Shown one piece after another: positions 15,757-26,028 of a stretch of DNA of 64,000 bases. The position numbers and the translations under genes were made by a program. How positions within the stretch are numbered: the first letter of the stretch is position 1; each line of letters opens with the position of its first letter. The stretch covers positions 1-64,000 of the forward strand of contig URJY01000005.1 in NCBI GenBank assembly GCA_900548275.1, read 5' to 3'. The DNA comes from an uncultured Opitutales bacterium. Its GTDB lineage: Bacteria; Verrucomicrobiota; Verrucomicrobiia; Opitutales; Intestinicryptomonadaceae. The notes below the pieces were generated by a model. That model had not been told where the DNA came from. It saw only the letters and a program-made list of their open reading frames with translations, and searched no databases.

Positions 15757-16923
15757 ATGAAAACGAAAAATTTGGTAATTCTCGGGGCTACGGGCTCCAT
15801 CGGCGACAACACGCTCGAAGTCGTAAGGGGCAACCGCGACAGGCTCAACGTGGTCGGCATTGCGGGCAACAAGAACTTCCGCAAGCTCGCGAAAATCGCC
15901 GAAGAATTCGACGTAAAGCACGTCGGCATTTTCGACGCAACCGCCTGCAAAGAGGCGAAGGAATCGGGGCTTTTCGCGGGAAGAAAAATCTACGAGGGCT
16001 TCGACGGACTCATGGAAATCGCGATTCTCCCGCAAGCGGATACCGTGGTTGCGGCGGTCGTCGGAACTACCGCGCTCAAGCCGACGCTCGCGGCAATCGA
16101 GGCGGGGCGCGACATCGCGCTCGCCAACAAGGAACTTCTCGTAATGGCGGGCAAATTCGTGATGGGAGGCGCGCAGCGCAAGGGCGTGAAAATGCTGCCG
16201 CTCGACTCCGAACACAACGCGATTTTCCAGTGCATAAACGGCGAGAGAAAACGCGACATCGCAAAGCTGCTCATCACCGCGTCGGGCGGAATGTTCCGCG
16301 ACTACACGCGCGAACAGATGCTTGCAATCACCCCCGAACAGGCGTTGAAACACCCCAACTGGAAGATGGGTCCCAAGGTTACGATAGACTCTTCGACGCT
16401 CGCGAACAAGGGGCTTGAAGTTATCGAGGCGAAATGGCTCTTCGGCGTCGAAGCCGACCAAATACAGGTTGTTGTGCAAAAGGACAGCCTTGTGCACTCG
16501 ATGGTTCAGTTCGTGGACGGCTCGGTGATTGCGCATATGTCGCCGCCGTCGATGACATTTGCAATCTCGCACAGCCTGCTCTACCCCGAACGCGGCAACT
16601 ACGTGCGCCCGCCGCTCGACTTCACCAAGCCCTTTACGGTAGACTTCCGCCCGCCCGACACCGACCGCTTCCCCTGTCTGAAGCACGCCTTCAACGCGCT
16701 CCGCGCGGGCGGCACGGCTACGACCGTCTTCAACGCATCGAACGAGATTGCGGTTGAAAATTTCGTCGCGGGAAAACTGCCGTGGATTAAAATTCCGCAG
16801 GTGATTGAGGCGACCCTCGAAGCGACCGAAGCGATTGACCCGCAGACGCTCGACGACGTTCTCGACGCCGATGCACAGGCGCGGGCAAAGGCGCGCGAAA
16901 TAGTCGCAAAACTCACCGCGTAA
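15757..16923 (+). CDS. dxr: 1-deoxy-D-xylulose 5-phosphate reductoisomerase
   Basis: This is the second enzyme of the MEP isoprenoid pathway; it rearranges and reduces DXP to MEP with NADPH. It has 388 residues. Motifs are LGATGSIGDNTLEVV (NADPH loop), ALANKELLVMAG, LPLDSEHNAIFQ (metal and substrate), ITASGGMFRDY, and KVTIDSSTLANKGLEVIEA. It lies 6 nt after cdsA and 1 nt before rseP, so the three are surely one transcript. Confidence 0.98.
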   Translation: MKTKNLVILGATGSIGDNTLEVVRGNRDRLNVVGIAGNKNFRKLAKIAEEFDVKHVGIFDATACKEAKESGLFAGRKIYEGFDGLMEIAILPQADTVVAAVVGTTALKPTLAAIEAGRDIALANKELLVMAGKFVMGGAQRKGVKMLPLDSEHNAIFQCINGERKRDIAKLLITASGGMFRDYTREQMLAITPEQALKHPNWKMGPKVTIDSSTLANKGLEVIEAKWLFGVEADQIQVVVQKDSLVHSMVQFVDGSVIAHMSPPSMTFAISHSLLYPERGNYVRPPLDFTKPFTVDFRPPDTDRFPCLKHAFNALRAGGTATTVFNASNEIAVENFVAGKLPWIKIPQVIEATLEATEAIDPQTLDDVLDADAQARAKAREIVAKLTA

Positions 16924-16924
16924 A

Positions 16925-18700
16925 ATGGGCGACTTTGCCGACATATTTTCGAACACGCGGGCGTTGGTGCTCGTAATGCTGTTCTTCGGCGGCTCGATTT
17001 TCGTACACGAACTGGGACACTTTCTGGCGGCGCGCCTGCGCGGGCTGAAAATCCTGCGCTTCTCGATAGGCTTCGGCCCGAGAATCTTCTCGTGGCGCGG
17101 CGGGGACGGCTGCGAATACATTGTCTCGCTCCTGCCGTTGGGCGGCTACGTGGCGTTGCCGCAGCTTGCCGATATGGGCGCGCTCGAGGGCGGCAACGGA
17201 AACGACAAAACCGAAAACCTGCCCAAGGCGTCCTGCGCCGACAAAATCATAGTCAGCGCGGCGGGCGCGTTCTTCAACATACTTTTCGCCGCACTTCTGG
17301 CGGCGGTAATCTGGGGCGTCGGGATAACGAAAAACGCGGCGGCGGAATCGACCGTCGTCGGCTTCGTGCCCGAAAAAATCCGCGACGTTGCGGGCAACGA
17401 ATTCCCCTGCCCCGCAAAACTCGCGGGCGTGCGCGCGGGCGACAAAATAGTTTCCGTCGACGGACGCACACCGAACGACTTCCAACAAATAATAGAGCTG
17501 ATTGCAATAGGTTCGGGCAGAACCGCCGACGGCAAGCCGCTCGCCAAACTCGAGGTCGAACGCGACGGAAAAATTCTGACGCTCGACGTGCACGCGCAGC
17601 TGATAAAAACGAATCCCACCACGGGCGACGAAATCAGAATGATAGGCATATCGCCCGCAATGCGCATGTTCGTCGGAAAGATTATGGACAACTCGCCCGC
17701 AAAAGCCGCAGGTCTGCGCGAGGGCGACGAGGTCGCGGAAATCGACGGCAAAAAGCTCCATTCCAACGCGCAACTCGGCGCGTATCTCGATTCTCTCAAA
17801 GACGGCACGCAGGTAAAACTCGGCATTGTCCGCGACGGCAAAAAAATCGAAATCGCAATAACGCCCAAGCGCGTCGCGCTGACGAAAGAACTGCTGAAAA
17901 TAGAAGCACCAAACGGCGACGGCGCGGTGTCTTTCATACTCTCGAACCGCCGAAATCCGAACGCAAAAACGGGGCTGCCGCGCGTGTTCTCGGTCAAACG
18001 CGGCGCGGAGGCGTTCGACAAAATCGGCGTGGGCAACGCGCTCTGCTACGCCGACGGCAAGCCCGCAGACTCGCTCGAAGAGCTCGACAAAATCGCGAAC
18101 GAATCGTCGGCGCGCCTCGCCCTGACGCTCGCCGACGCCGCGGGACAAATCTACGACGTAGTTCTGCCTGCGGGCGTGAAGTCGGCAATCGAGCCGCCCA
18201 AGACAAGGGCAATGCTCGGCTATATGTTGCGCCCCGAATTTACGACCGTGCACCCGTCGATTTTCGAACAGTTTTCCGACAGCATCGTGCGCACCTACAA
18301 CGCGCTCTCGAGCCTCGTAAACCCCAAGAGCGACGTCGGCATAAAAAGCCTCGCGGGCCCCGTGGACATCGGGCGCGTGATATACAAACTTTCGATGACC
18401 GACTTCATTCTGGTGCTCTCGTTCGCGGTTCTGCTCAACGTGAATCTGGCAATCCTCAACATCCTGCCGATTCCCGTGCTCGACGGCGGGCACATCCTTT
18501 TTGCGGTCGTCGAAAAGCTGCGCGGCAAACCGCTTCCACCCGCGGTGTTCGCAACGGTGCAGGGAATTTTCTCGCTCCTGCTGCTGTCGCTGATGGCGTT
18601 CGTGGTCTACTACGGATTCCTGCGCTGGTCGGGCGATACCGACATGGAAAACAGCGGCGAAGCCGTCTCGGAATACTACATTAAAGACATCAAATTTTAA
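16925..18700 (+). CDS. rseP: RIP metalloprotease RseP, site-2 protease family
   Basis: This intramembrane zinc protease cleaves anti-sigma factors or remnant signal peptides. Zinc ligands are H28 and H32 in FVHELGHFLAARLRG; the third ligand region is NILPIPVLDGGH near residue 520. Four hydrophobic segments are seen, with two PDZ domains between them at about residues 130-215 and 225-310. At 591 residues it is some 140 longer than E. coli RseP; the extra length is a periplasmic stretch at about residues 310-440. No anti-sigma factor is nearby. Confidence 0.95.
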   Translation: MGDFADIFSNTRALVLVMLFFGGSIFVHELGHFLAARLRGLKILRFSIGFGPRIFSWRGGDGCEYIVSLLPLGGYVALPQLADMGALEGGNGNDKTENLPKASCADKIIVSAAGAFFNILFAALLAAVIWGVGITKNAAAESTVVGFVPEKIRDVAGNEFPCPAKLAGVRAGDKIVSVDGRTPNDFQQIIELIAIGSGRTADGKPLAKLEVERDGKILTLDVHAQLIKTNPTTGDEIRMIGISPAMRMFVGKIMDNSPAKAAGLREGDEVAEIDGKKLHSNAQLGAYLDSLKDGTQVKLGIVRDGKKIEIAITPKRVALTKELLKIEAPNGDGAVSFILSNRRNPNAKTGLPRVFSVKRGAEAFDKIGVGNALCYADGKPADSLEELDKIANESSARLALTLADAAGQIYDVVLPAGVKSAIEPPKTRAMLGYMLRPEFTTVHPSIFEQFSDSIVRTYNALSSLVNPKSDVGIKSLAGPVDIGRVIYKLSMTDFILVLSFAVLLNVNLAILNILPIPVLDGGHILFAVVEKLRGKPLPPAVFATVQGIFSLLLLSLMAFVVYYGFLRWSGDTDMENSGEAVSEYYIKDIKF

Positions 18701-18702
18701 TT

Positions 18703-20511
18703 ATGGACAACTACTGCATATCAAGATTCAACTGCGTTAGAACCCCGACGAAGGAAGTAAGCGTCGGGAACGTGAAAATCGGCGGCAACAACCACATCGT
18801 AGTGCAGTCGATGACGAACACGAAAACGTGCGACGTCGACGCGTCGGTGAAACAGTGCATACAGCTCGCCGAAGCGGGCTGCGAAATAGTAAGGCTTACC
18901 GCGCAGAATCTGGACGCCGCGCGCGCCCTGAAGGACATTTCGAAAAAGTTCCGCGCCGCGGGCTTCGACACCCCGCTTGTCGCCGACATCCACTTCCTGC
19001 CGCAGACGGCGATGGAGGCTGTCGAACACGTCGAAAAAATCAGGGTCAACCCCGGGAATTTCACGGACAAACGGCTCGACGGCAAAACCGAATACACCGA
19101 CGCCGAATACGAAGCGGAGCTTGAGAAAGTCCGCGAGAAGTTCACGCCCCTCGTACTGCGCTGCAAGGAACTCGGACGCGCAATAAGAATCGGCACAAAC
19201 CACGGCTCGCTTTCCGACAGAATCAGACTGCGCTACGGCGACACGTCGTACGGAATGGTGGAGTCGGCACTCGAATTTGCGCGAATCTGCCGCGATTTGA
19301 ATTTCGAAAACTTCCTGTTCTCATTCAAGTCGAGCAACACGCGCGTTATGACGCAGACATACCGCCTCGCCGCAAAGATGATGCGCGAAGAGGGCTTCGC
19401 CCAACCCCTGCACCTCGGCGTAACCGAAGCGGGCTTCGGGACTGACGCGCGAATCAAAAGCTCGATGGGCATAGGCGGACTGCTCTTCGACGGGCTCGGC
19501 GACACAATCCGCGTATCGCTGACGGAAGACCCCGTGGAGGAAATCCCCGTGGCAAAAGACATCGCGCGCCTCGCCGAAAAAATCCGCGCCGAACGCGCCT
19601 GCGAACAGGCGGACGAGGGAATCGATTTCTACAACTACAACCGCAGGGAGTCGGTAACGCTCGCCGACGGTAAAATCGGCGGTTCTGCAGTGCCCGCCGC
19701 CGCAGCGTTCGGCAAAAGCGAAAGCGCGGACTTCCAGTTCGAAAACGACTCCGCCGAATTGCAAAACGGCGGGAAGTTCATCCTGAAAAAATACGAATCG
19801 CCCGAAGCGTTGGAAGCCGACCTGAAATCGGGCGCGACGGTCGCCGCCGAAATCCGAACGGCAGACGTCGAAAAATTCGCACCCGTTGCGGACGGCGCAA
19901 ACGTCGTGTTCGTGGCACCCGCCCCCGCCGACGGCAGACACCCCGCGGGCGAAGCGCGCATGCTTGCCGCAAAACTGCGCAAATGCGGCTTGAAAAACCC
20001 CGTCTGGCTGAAGTTCGACGACTCAAAACTTGCAAATAAAAACGCCGACGAACTCTCGAAACTCAACGAAGCCTCCATTTACATCGGCTCGCTCCTCGCG
20101 GACGGAATCGGCGACATCGTGTCGGTCGAAATCTGCCCCGACGCCGAGAAGAACGCAAAGTACGCCTTGGCGATTCTGCAGGGCGCGCGCGCGCGCAAAT
20201 CGAAAGCCGAGTACATCGCCTGCCCGAGCTGCGGCAGAACGCTCTACAACATTCAGGAGGCGGTCGCGAAAATCGAGGCGGCAACGTCGCACCTTAAAAA
20301 CGTCACAATCGGCGTGATGGGCTGCATCGTAAACGGCCCCGGGGAAATGGCGGACGCCGACTTCGGATACGTCGGCGGAGCCCCCGGGAAAATCAACCTG
20401 TACAAGAGCAAAAAATGCGTCGCCGTAAACATCCCGCAGGAACAGGCAATCGAACGCCTCGTCGAGCTGATAAAAGCCGAGGGAAAATGGAGCGAACCGC
20501 CCGCCGAATAG
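18703..20511 (+). CDS. ispG: 4-hydroxy-3-methylbut-2-enyl diphosphate synthase, long three-domain form
   Basis: This is the penultimate MEP-pathway enzyme, using a 4Fe-4S cluster to convert MEcPP to HMBPP. It has 602 residues against about 370 for the E. coli form. The N-terminal TIM barrel (residues 1-280: VQSMTNTKT, RVNPGNF, LGVTEAG) and C-terminal iron-sulfur domain (ACPSCGRT; GVMGCIVNGPGE; 4Fe-4S ligands Cys, Cys, Cys and Glu) are separated by an inserted domain at about residues 310-490, as in plant, chlamydial and Bacteroidetes enzymes. It ends the operon and is followed by a strong terminator. Confidence 0.97.
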   Translation: MDNYCISRFNCVRTPTKEVSVGNVKIGGNNHIVVQSMTNTKTCDVDASVKQCIQLAEAGCEIVRLTAQNLDAARALKDISKKFRAAGFDTPLVADIHFLPQTAMEAVEHVEKIRVNPGNFTDKRLDGKTEYTDAEYEAELEKVREKFTPLVLRCKELGRAIRIGTNHGSLSDRIRLRYGDTSYGMVESALEFARICRDLNFENFLFSFKSSNTRVMTQTYRLAAKMMREEGFAQPLHLGVTEAGFGTDARIKSSMGIGGLLFDGLGDTIRVSLTEDPVEEIPVAKDIARLAEKIRAERACEQADEGIDFYNYNRRESVTLADGKIGGSAVPAAAAFGKSESADFQFENDSAELQNGGKFILKKYESPEALEADLKSGATVAAEIRTADVEKFAPVADGANVVFVAPAPADGRHPAGEARMLAAKLRKCGLKNPVWLKFDDSKLANKNADELSKLNEASIYIGSLLADGIGDIVSVEICPDAEKNAKYALAILQGARARKSKAEYIACPSCGRTLYNIQEAVAKIEAATSHLKNVTIGVMGCIVNGPGEMADADFGYVGGAPGKINLYKSKKCVAVNIPQEQAIERLVELIKAEGKWSEPPAE

Positions 20512-20530
20512 CGGCAATTTTTGCCCCCGA

Positions 20531-20570
20531 AAACGCCGATTTTTCAAGCAAAAAATCGGCGTTTTTTTTG
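20531..20570 (+). terminator. Rho-independent terminator of the uppS-ispG operon
   Basis: The perfect stem AACGCCGATTTTT / AAAAATCGGCGTT with an 11 nt loop is followed by eight T, 20 nt after the ispG stop. The rest of the roughly 300 bp gap to gyrB holds a promoter and no gene. Confidence 0.93.
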
Positions 20571-20591
20571 CGCGTTTTTCCATTAAAAGTA

Positions 20592-20620
20592 TTGCATAGT
20601 TTCGCACGTCCCAATATAGT
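20592..20620 (+). promoter_or_regulatory. Predicted sigma70-type promoter for gyrB-gyrA
   Basis: TTGCAT and TATAGT are separated by exactly 17 nt, a near-consensus arrangement, in an AT-rich patch just after the ispG terminator. The predicted transcript would have a leader of about 185 nt before the gyrB ATG. This is read from sequence only. Confidence 0.6.
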
Positions 20621-20812
20621 ATTTTCGGATTCGACAAAAATGGAATCTTCCCGCGTTTTTACGGGGGTTCGACCCGTTTTTCGGGGTCGGACGGCGCGGG
20701 CTAAAACGGCGCATTTCGGGTGCGCCGAAGCGGCGGATTCGGAAGCGCAAAAACGCGCCGAAAACTCCCCCCGAAAACCGAAACATTTAACACAAATAAA
20801 AATACACAAAAT

Positions 20813-23299
20813 ATGCCAGAAGACATCAACCAAAACGACAAATACGACGCGTCGAAAATCCAAAAGCTCGAGGGCTTGGAGGGCGTCAGAAAGCGTCCCG
20901 ATATGTACATCGGCGACACGAACGAAAGGGGACTGCACCACTGCGTCTTCGAAATCGTAGACAACTCGATTGACGAAGCACTCGCAGGCTTCTGCACGCA
21001 AATCAAGGTTTCCGTCCACACCGACGGTTCGTGCTCAATCGAAGACAACGGGCGCGGCATTCCCGTGGACATCCACCCCAAGTACAAAATCCCCGCGCTC
21101 GAACTGGTAATGACCAACCTGCACGCGGGCGGCAAATTCGGCAAGGGCGCATACCAAGTCTCGGGTGGTCTGCACGGCGTGGGCGCAAAGTGCGTCAACG
21201 CGGTCAGCGAACACTTCGAAGTCGAAGTGCGCCGCGACGGCAAAGTATACAAAATGGAGTTCTCGCGCGGCAAAACGACTTCGCCGATGACGGTTATCGG
21301 CAACACGAAGACGACGGGCACGAAAATCACATTCCTGCCTGACCCCGAAATCTTCACGACCACCCGCGAATTCAAATACGAAATCCTCTCGAAGCGTCTG
21401 CGCGAACTGGCGTTCCTCAACCCCGGCATTACCATCCTGCTCTCCGACGAACGCACCAACCACAACGACGAATTCAGATTCAAAAACGGCATCGCCGAAT
21501 ACGTGGAATTCCTCAACCGCAACAAGAACACCGTCCACCCGAAGGTGATTGCCTTCGGCGGTTCGGCTCCTGCGGCGGAAGGCAGCACGTCGAACATCAT
21601 CGTCGACATCGCGCTCCAGTACAACGACACCTACGCCGAACAGATTTACGCCTACGCGAACTCCATTTTCAACGTCGAAGGCGGCACGCACCTGAGCGGC
21701 TTCCGCACCGCCCTCACCCGCGTAATAAACAACTACGCAAAGGCAAACGGGCTTATCAAAGACAAAGACCCGCAGATTTCGGGCGACGACTGCCGCGAAG
21801 GTCTGACGGCTGTCATCTCGGTGAAAGTTCCCGAACCGCGCTTTGAAGGTCAGACAAAAACGAAGCTCTCGAACGGCGAAGTCGACGGCATCGTACAGAA
21901 AATCGTGGGCGAAAAGCTCAAGTACGCTTTCGAAACCGACCCGACATCGACGCGCAAAATCATCGACAAGTGCCTGATGGCGGCGCGCGCAAGAGACGCA
22001 GCCCGCAAGGCGCGCGAAACGGTGCGCAAAACGGTTATGTCGGGCGGCGGACTCCCCGGGAAGCTCTCGGACTGCTCCGAAAAAGACCCCGCGCTCTGCG
22101 AACTCTACATCGTCGAGGGCGACTCGGCGGGCGGTTCGGCAAAACAGGGGCGCGACAGAAAATATCAGGCAATCCTGCCGATTCGCGGCAAAATCATCAA
22201 CACCGAAAAGGCGAGGCTCGACAAGGTTCTGAACAATCAGGAAGTGCGCACAATCATCAAGGCTTGCGGCACGGGCATAGGCGACTCGGGCGAAGGCGCG
22301 TTCGACGCGTCGAAAGCGCGCTACCACAAGGTCGTGATTATGACCGACGCGGACGTCGACGGCTCGCACATCCGCACGCTTCTGCTCACGTTCTTCTTCC
22401 GCCAAATGCGCGGGCTTATCGAAAACGGCTACGTATACATCGCACAGCCCCCGCTCTACAAAATCAAGAGGAAGAAGAAGGAAACCTACGTTATGAACGA
22501 CGCGGAACTCAACAAGATTCTGCTCAACTTCGGCTCCGCCGACGTAACGCTCAAACGCATTTCCGACAACTTCGAATTCCCCGAAACAAAGCTCGACAAG
22601 CTCGTCGAAATCTTCGCGAGAATCGAAACGCTCGGACACGGCGTAACCCGCTACGGCTGCGACTTGGCAACATACCTCGACACGAACAAAGACGGCAAAC
22701 TGCCCAAGTACATCGCCAGAATCCGCACGGGCAACAAGGAGGAATTCCAGTACCTGTTCTCCGACGACGACCGCTCTTCGTTCTACATCAAATACGGCAA
22801 CCCCGAAGACATATTCGAGGGCAACACCGTGCGCGAAGTCGTCAACGAACTCGGCGTAAAGGTGCAACAGAGAATCAACGTCTACGAAATCTACGAAGCC
22901 TCGCCGCTCGAAAAAATGCTCGCGGAAGTCTCCAAGACGGGACTCGAAGTGGACTCGTTCTCGGCTGGCGAACAACCGCGCTACATAATCTCGGAACGCG
23001 GCGAAACGGGCAAGGAAAAGTCGGTGAAGATATTCTCGATTCTCGACCTCGTGGGGAAAATCCGCGAATTCGGCAAAACGGGCATGTCAATCCAACGCTA
23101 TAAAGGTCTTGGCGAAATGAACGCAAAACAACTCTACGAAACGACGATGAACCCCGCGAAACGCTCGTTCCTCAAGGTTACAATCGAAGACGCCGCGGTG
23201 GCAGACGCCACTTTCTCGATGCTGATGGGCGAAGACGTGCCGATTCGCCGCGCATTCATCGAAGACAACGCGCTCAACGCATCGTACCTCGACATCTAA
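20813..23299 (+). CDS. gyrB: DNA gyrase subunit B
   Basis: This is the ATPase and TOPRIM subunit of gyrase, which introduces negative supercoils. It has 828 residues from MPEDINQNDKYDASKIQ; an upstream in-frame ATG would add 31 residues of unlike composition. GHKL ATPase motifs are EIVDNSIDEALAG, EDNGRGIPVDIHP and SGGLHGVGAKCVNAV. The TOPRIM motifs are ELYIVEGDSAGGSAKQGRD and DADVDGSHIRTLLLTFFFR. The C-terminal RYKGLGEMN is present. It has no E. coli-type insert of note. gyrA begins 17 nt downstream. Confidence 0.98.
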   Translation: MPEDINQNDKYDASKIQKLEGLEGVRKRPDMYIGDTNERGLHHCVFEIVDNSIDEALAGFCTQIKVSVHTDGSCSIEDNGRGIPVDIHPKYKIPALELVMTNLHAGGKFGKGAYQVSGGLHGVGAKCVNAVSEHFEVEVRRDGKVYKMEFSRGKTTSPMTVIGNTKTTGTKITFLPDPEIFTTTREFKYEILSKRLRELAFLNPGITILLSDERTNHNDEFRFKNGIAEYVEFLNRNKNTVHPKVIAFGGSAPAAEGSTSNIIVDIALQYNDTYAEQIYAYANSIFNVEGGTHLSGFRTALTRVINNYAKANGLIKDKDPQISGDDCREGLTAVISVKVPEPRFEGQTKTKLSNGEVDGIVQKIVGEKLKYAFETDPTSTRKIIDKCLMAARARDAARKARETVRKTVMSGGGLPGKLSDCSEKDPALCELYIVEGDSAGGSAKQGRDRKYQAILPIRGKIINTEKARLDKVLNNQEVRTIIKACGTGIGDSGEGAFDASKARYHKVVIMTDADVDGSHIRTLLLTFFFRQMRGLIENGYVYIAQPPLYKIKRKKKETYVMNDAELNKILLNFGSADVTLKRISDNFEFPETKLDKLVEIFARIETLGHGVTRYGCDLATYLDTNKDGKLPKYIARIRTGNKEEFQYLFSDDDRSSFYIKYGNPEDIFEGNTVREVVNELGVKVQQRINVYEIYEASPLEKMLAEVSKTGLEVDSFSAGEQPRYIISERGETGKEKSVKIFSILDLVGKIREFGKTGMSIQRYKGLGEMNAKQLYETTMNPAKRSFLKVTIEDAAVADATFSMLMGEDVPIRRAFIEDNALNASYLDI

Positions 23300-23316
23300 C
23301 ATAAGGGACTTTAAAA

Positions 23317-25845
23317 ATGTATACCGAAAACGAAAAAATAATAGAATCGAGCATAACGCAGATTATGCAGAGCGCGTACATCGACTACTCGATGTCGGTC
23401 ATCATCTCGCGCGCCCTGCCCGACGTTCGCGACGGGCTCAAGCCCGTGCAACGCCGCGTGCTCTACGCAATGCTCCGCGAAGGGCTGCTCCACAACCGAG
23501 CGTTCGACAAGTGCGCGGGCGTCGTGGGCGAAGTGCTCAAAAACTACCACCCGCACGGCGACTCGTCGGTTTACGACACACTGACGCGTCTGGCGCAGGA
23601 CTGGGTAATGCGCTATCCGCTCGTGATTCCGCAGGGCAACTTCGGCTCGATTGAAGGCGACTCGCCCGCAGCCTACCGTTATACCGAGTGTAAACTCGCC
23701 GAAATCTCGGAAGACCTGCTCGCCGACATCGACAGCGACACGGTCGACTTTATGCCCAACTACAAGGAGACCGTCTCCGAACCCACGGTTCTGCCGTCGG
23801 CTCTCCCCACCCTGCTGATGAACGGCTCGACGGGCATTGCGGTCGGCATGACCACAAACATCCCACCGCACAACCTCGAAGAACTCATCGACGGTATCTG
23901 TATGCTCATCGACAACCCCGCAGTCCCGCTCGCTGAACTGATGAACGTCGTCAAGGGTCCCGACTTCCCGACGGGCGGCGTAATCGTGGGCAAATCGGGC
24001 ATCGAAAACTATATGCGCACGGGTCGCGGCATCGTAAAGGTGCGCGGCGTTGCGTCGGTAGAAGAGCTGAAAAACGGCAAGGAACAAATCGTCATCACGG
24101 AAATTCCGTACAACGTAAACCGCAACTCGCTCGTCGAAAGCATCGCGGAACTCTACGACGAAAAAATCCTCACCGAAGTCAGCGACATCCGCAACGAGTC
24201 CGACGAAAACACGCGCATTGTAATCGAACTCAAACGCGGCGAAGCACCGCGCGTGGTGCTCAACAAACTCTTCAAACATACGCAACTCGAATCGTCGTTC
24301 GGCGTGATTATGCTTGCAATCGACAAGCGCAAGCCGAAGCAGATGAACATGAAGGAAATGCTCGAATGCTACATCGAGCACCGCCGCGAAGTGGTCTACC
24401 GCCGCACAAAGTTCCTCCTGCGCAAAGCCGAAGACAGGGCACACATCCTCGAGGGCTATAAAATCGCCCTCAACAACCTCGACGACTTCATCAAAATCAT
24501 CAGGGCGTCGAAAGACCGCGACGAAGCCAAGTTCGCATTGATGGCGAAATATCCGCTCTCGGAACGCCAAGCCAACGCAATCCTCGACCTGCGCCTGCAC
24601 CAACTCACGGGTCTCGAACGCGAGAAAATCGAACAGGAGTATATGGAACTTATGCGCCTGATTGAAGAGTACCGCTCGATTCTCGAAAACGAGAAAAAGC
24701 TGCTGGCGGTCATCAAAAAGGAACTTATGGAAATGCGCGCAAAATACGCTTCGCCCCGCCGTACGCAGATTATCGCCGCCGAGGGCGAATTCCGCATGGA
24801 AGACGTCATCGCAAACGAGGGCTGCATAATCAGCGTATCGCACAACGGCTTCATCAAACGCACGGGAGTGAGCGCATACCGCTCGCAGAAACGCGGCGGC
24901 AAGGGCGTAATCGGCAGCGGTCAGTACGACGAAGACTTCATCGAACACATTTTCACCGCATCCACACACGACTACATTATGTTCTTTATGAACAACGGCA
25001 GAGTGTACGTCGAAAAGGTCTACGAAATCCCCGAAGGCTCGCGCACGTCAAAGGGACGCTCCATAAAGAACGTGCTCGACCTCAAGGGCGAGGAAAAAGT
25101 CGCGGCAATGATATGTGTCAAAAACCTCGACGACGACAAACACGCCCTCGTGATGGCGACCAAAAACGGCGTCGTCAAAAAGACGATGCTCTCGGAATAC
25201 AAAAACTGCCGCAAGGGCGGTATCAAGGGAATCAACCTCGACGACGGCGACGACCTCATCGGCGTCGTGCTCGTGGAACAAGACTCCAACATCGTGCTTG
25301 TCACCTACGCGGGTATGTCGATAAGATTCAACGAATCCGACCTGCGCGCACAGGGGCGCGACACACGCGGCGTGCGCGGCGTAACCCTGAAAAAGGAAAA
25401 TGACTGCGTAAAGGCAATCGTGGTTGTCGACCCCGACGCAACACTGCTGATTGCGGGCGAAATGGGACAGGGCAAACGCTCGAGCTACGACGAATACCGC
25501 CTGCAAAACCGCGGCGGATCGGGCGTGATAGCAATCAAAACCCACGGCGTTGCGGGCGCGCTTTCGGTTCGCGAAGACGACGAAGTGATGATGTTCACCC
25601 ACGCGGGGCAGGCAGTCCGCTCGCCCGTAAAGGACGTGCGGGTAATCGGACGCACCACACAGGGAGTGAAACTCATCAACCTTGCGGAGGGCGATAAACT
25701 CATAGGAATCTGCCGAATAGTCGACATCAAAGACGGCGACATAAACGACGGCACATCCATCCCGACCGCAGCGGACGACCAACCGCCCGCCGCCGACAGC
25801 AACGACGCCCCCGACGGCGCAGACGTCGAAATCGCCGAGGAATAA
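23317..25845 (+). CDS. gyrA: DNA gyrase subunit A
   Basis: This is the breakage-reunion subunit. It has 842 residues. The catalytic tyrosine is in AAYRYTECKLAEI. The quinolone-resistance region reads HPHGDSSVYDTL, keeping Ser and Asp at the positions equal to E. coli Ser83 and Asp87, the drug-sensitive state. The C-terminal beta-pinwheel has the GyrA-box as QKRGGKG, which marks gyrase rather than topoisomerase IV, and later blades VRGVTLK and GVKLINL. The last 35 residues are acidic and alanine/proline rich. It is co-transcribed with gyrB. Confidence 0.98.
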   Translation: MYTENEKIIESSITQIMQSAYIDYSMSVIISRALPDVRDGLKPVQRRVLYAMLREGLLHNRAFDKCAGVVGEVLKNYHPHGDSSVYDTLTRLAQDWVMRYPLVIPQGNFGSIEGDSPAAYRYTECKLAEISEDLLADIDSDTVDFMPNYKETVSEPTVLPSALPTLLMNGSTGIAVGMTTNIPPHNLEELIDGICMLIDNPAVPLAELMNVVKGPDFPTGGVIVGKSGIENYMRTGRGIVKVRGVASVEELKNGKEQIVITEIPYNVNRNSLVESIAELYDEKILTEVSDIRNESDENTRIVIELKRGEAPRVVLNKLFKHTQLESSFGVIMLAIDKRKPKQMNMKEMLECYIEHRREVVYRRTKFLLRKAEDRAHILEGYKIALNNLDDFIKIIRASKDRDEAKFALMAKYPLSERQANAILDLRLHQLTGLEREKIEQEYMELMRLIEEYRSILENEKKLLAVIKKELMEMRAKYASPRRTQIIAAEGEFRMEDVIANEGCIISVSHNGFIKRTGVSAYRSQKRGGKGVIGSGQYDEDFIEHIFTASTHDYIMFFMNNGRVYVEKVYEIPEGSRTSKGRSIKNVLDLKGEEKVAAMICVKNLDDDKHALVMATKNGVVKKTMLSEYKNCRKGGIKGINLDDGDDLIGVVLVEQDSNIVLVTYAGMSIRFNESDLRAQGRDTRGVRGVTLKKENDCVKAIVVVDPDATLLIAGEMGQGKRSSYDEYRLQNRGGSGVIAIKTHGVAGALSVREDDEVMMFTHAGQAVRSPVKDVRVIGRTTQGVKLINLAEGDKLIGICRIVDIKDGDINDGTSIPTAADDQPPAADSNDAPDGADVEIAEE

Positions 25846-25887
25846 CTCGGCAAATTAAGCGGATTCAATCGAACAACCCGAATAAAA

Positions 25888-25926
25888 CAAACGGGAGATT
25901 GTCAGTACGGACAGTCTCCCGTTTTT
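25888..25926 (+). terminator. Rho-independent terminator of gyrBA
   Basis: The stem AAACGGGAGA-TTGTC / GGACAGTCTCCCGTTT with a short loop is followed by TTTTTCTT, about 45 nt past the gyrA stop. Confidence 0.9.
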
Positions 25927-25955
25927 CTTGCGACGAAAGGGACAGAACGCCCCTA

Positions 25956-26028
25956 ATGGCTTCAAATAAGCAATTCGGATGGCGGTTGTTGCAGACTGTA
26001 AAAATCGGAACCTGCCGGTTGAAGCCAT
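25956..26028. repeat. Long-range inverted repeat between gyrA terminator and small membrane gene
   Basis: ATGGCTTCAA at 25956-25965 pairs perfectly with TTGAAGCCAT at 26019-26028, enclosing 53 nt with smaller complementary segments (TGGCGG / CCTGCCGG region). It abuts the stop codon of the 93-residue minus-strand ORF. There is no T-run, so it is not a standard terminator. Confidence 0.45.

Noticed and set aside
21035..22975. Long open frame (646 codons) antisense to gyrB
   Set aside because: Shadow of gyrB codon usage; composition (Val, Phe, Arg rich) is not that of a real protein and there is no start signal.
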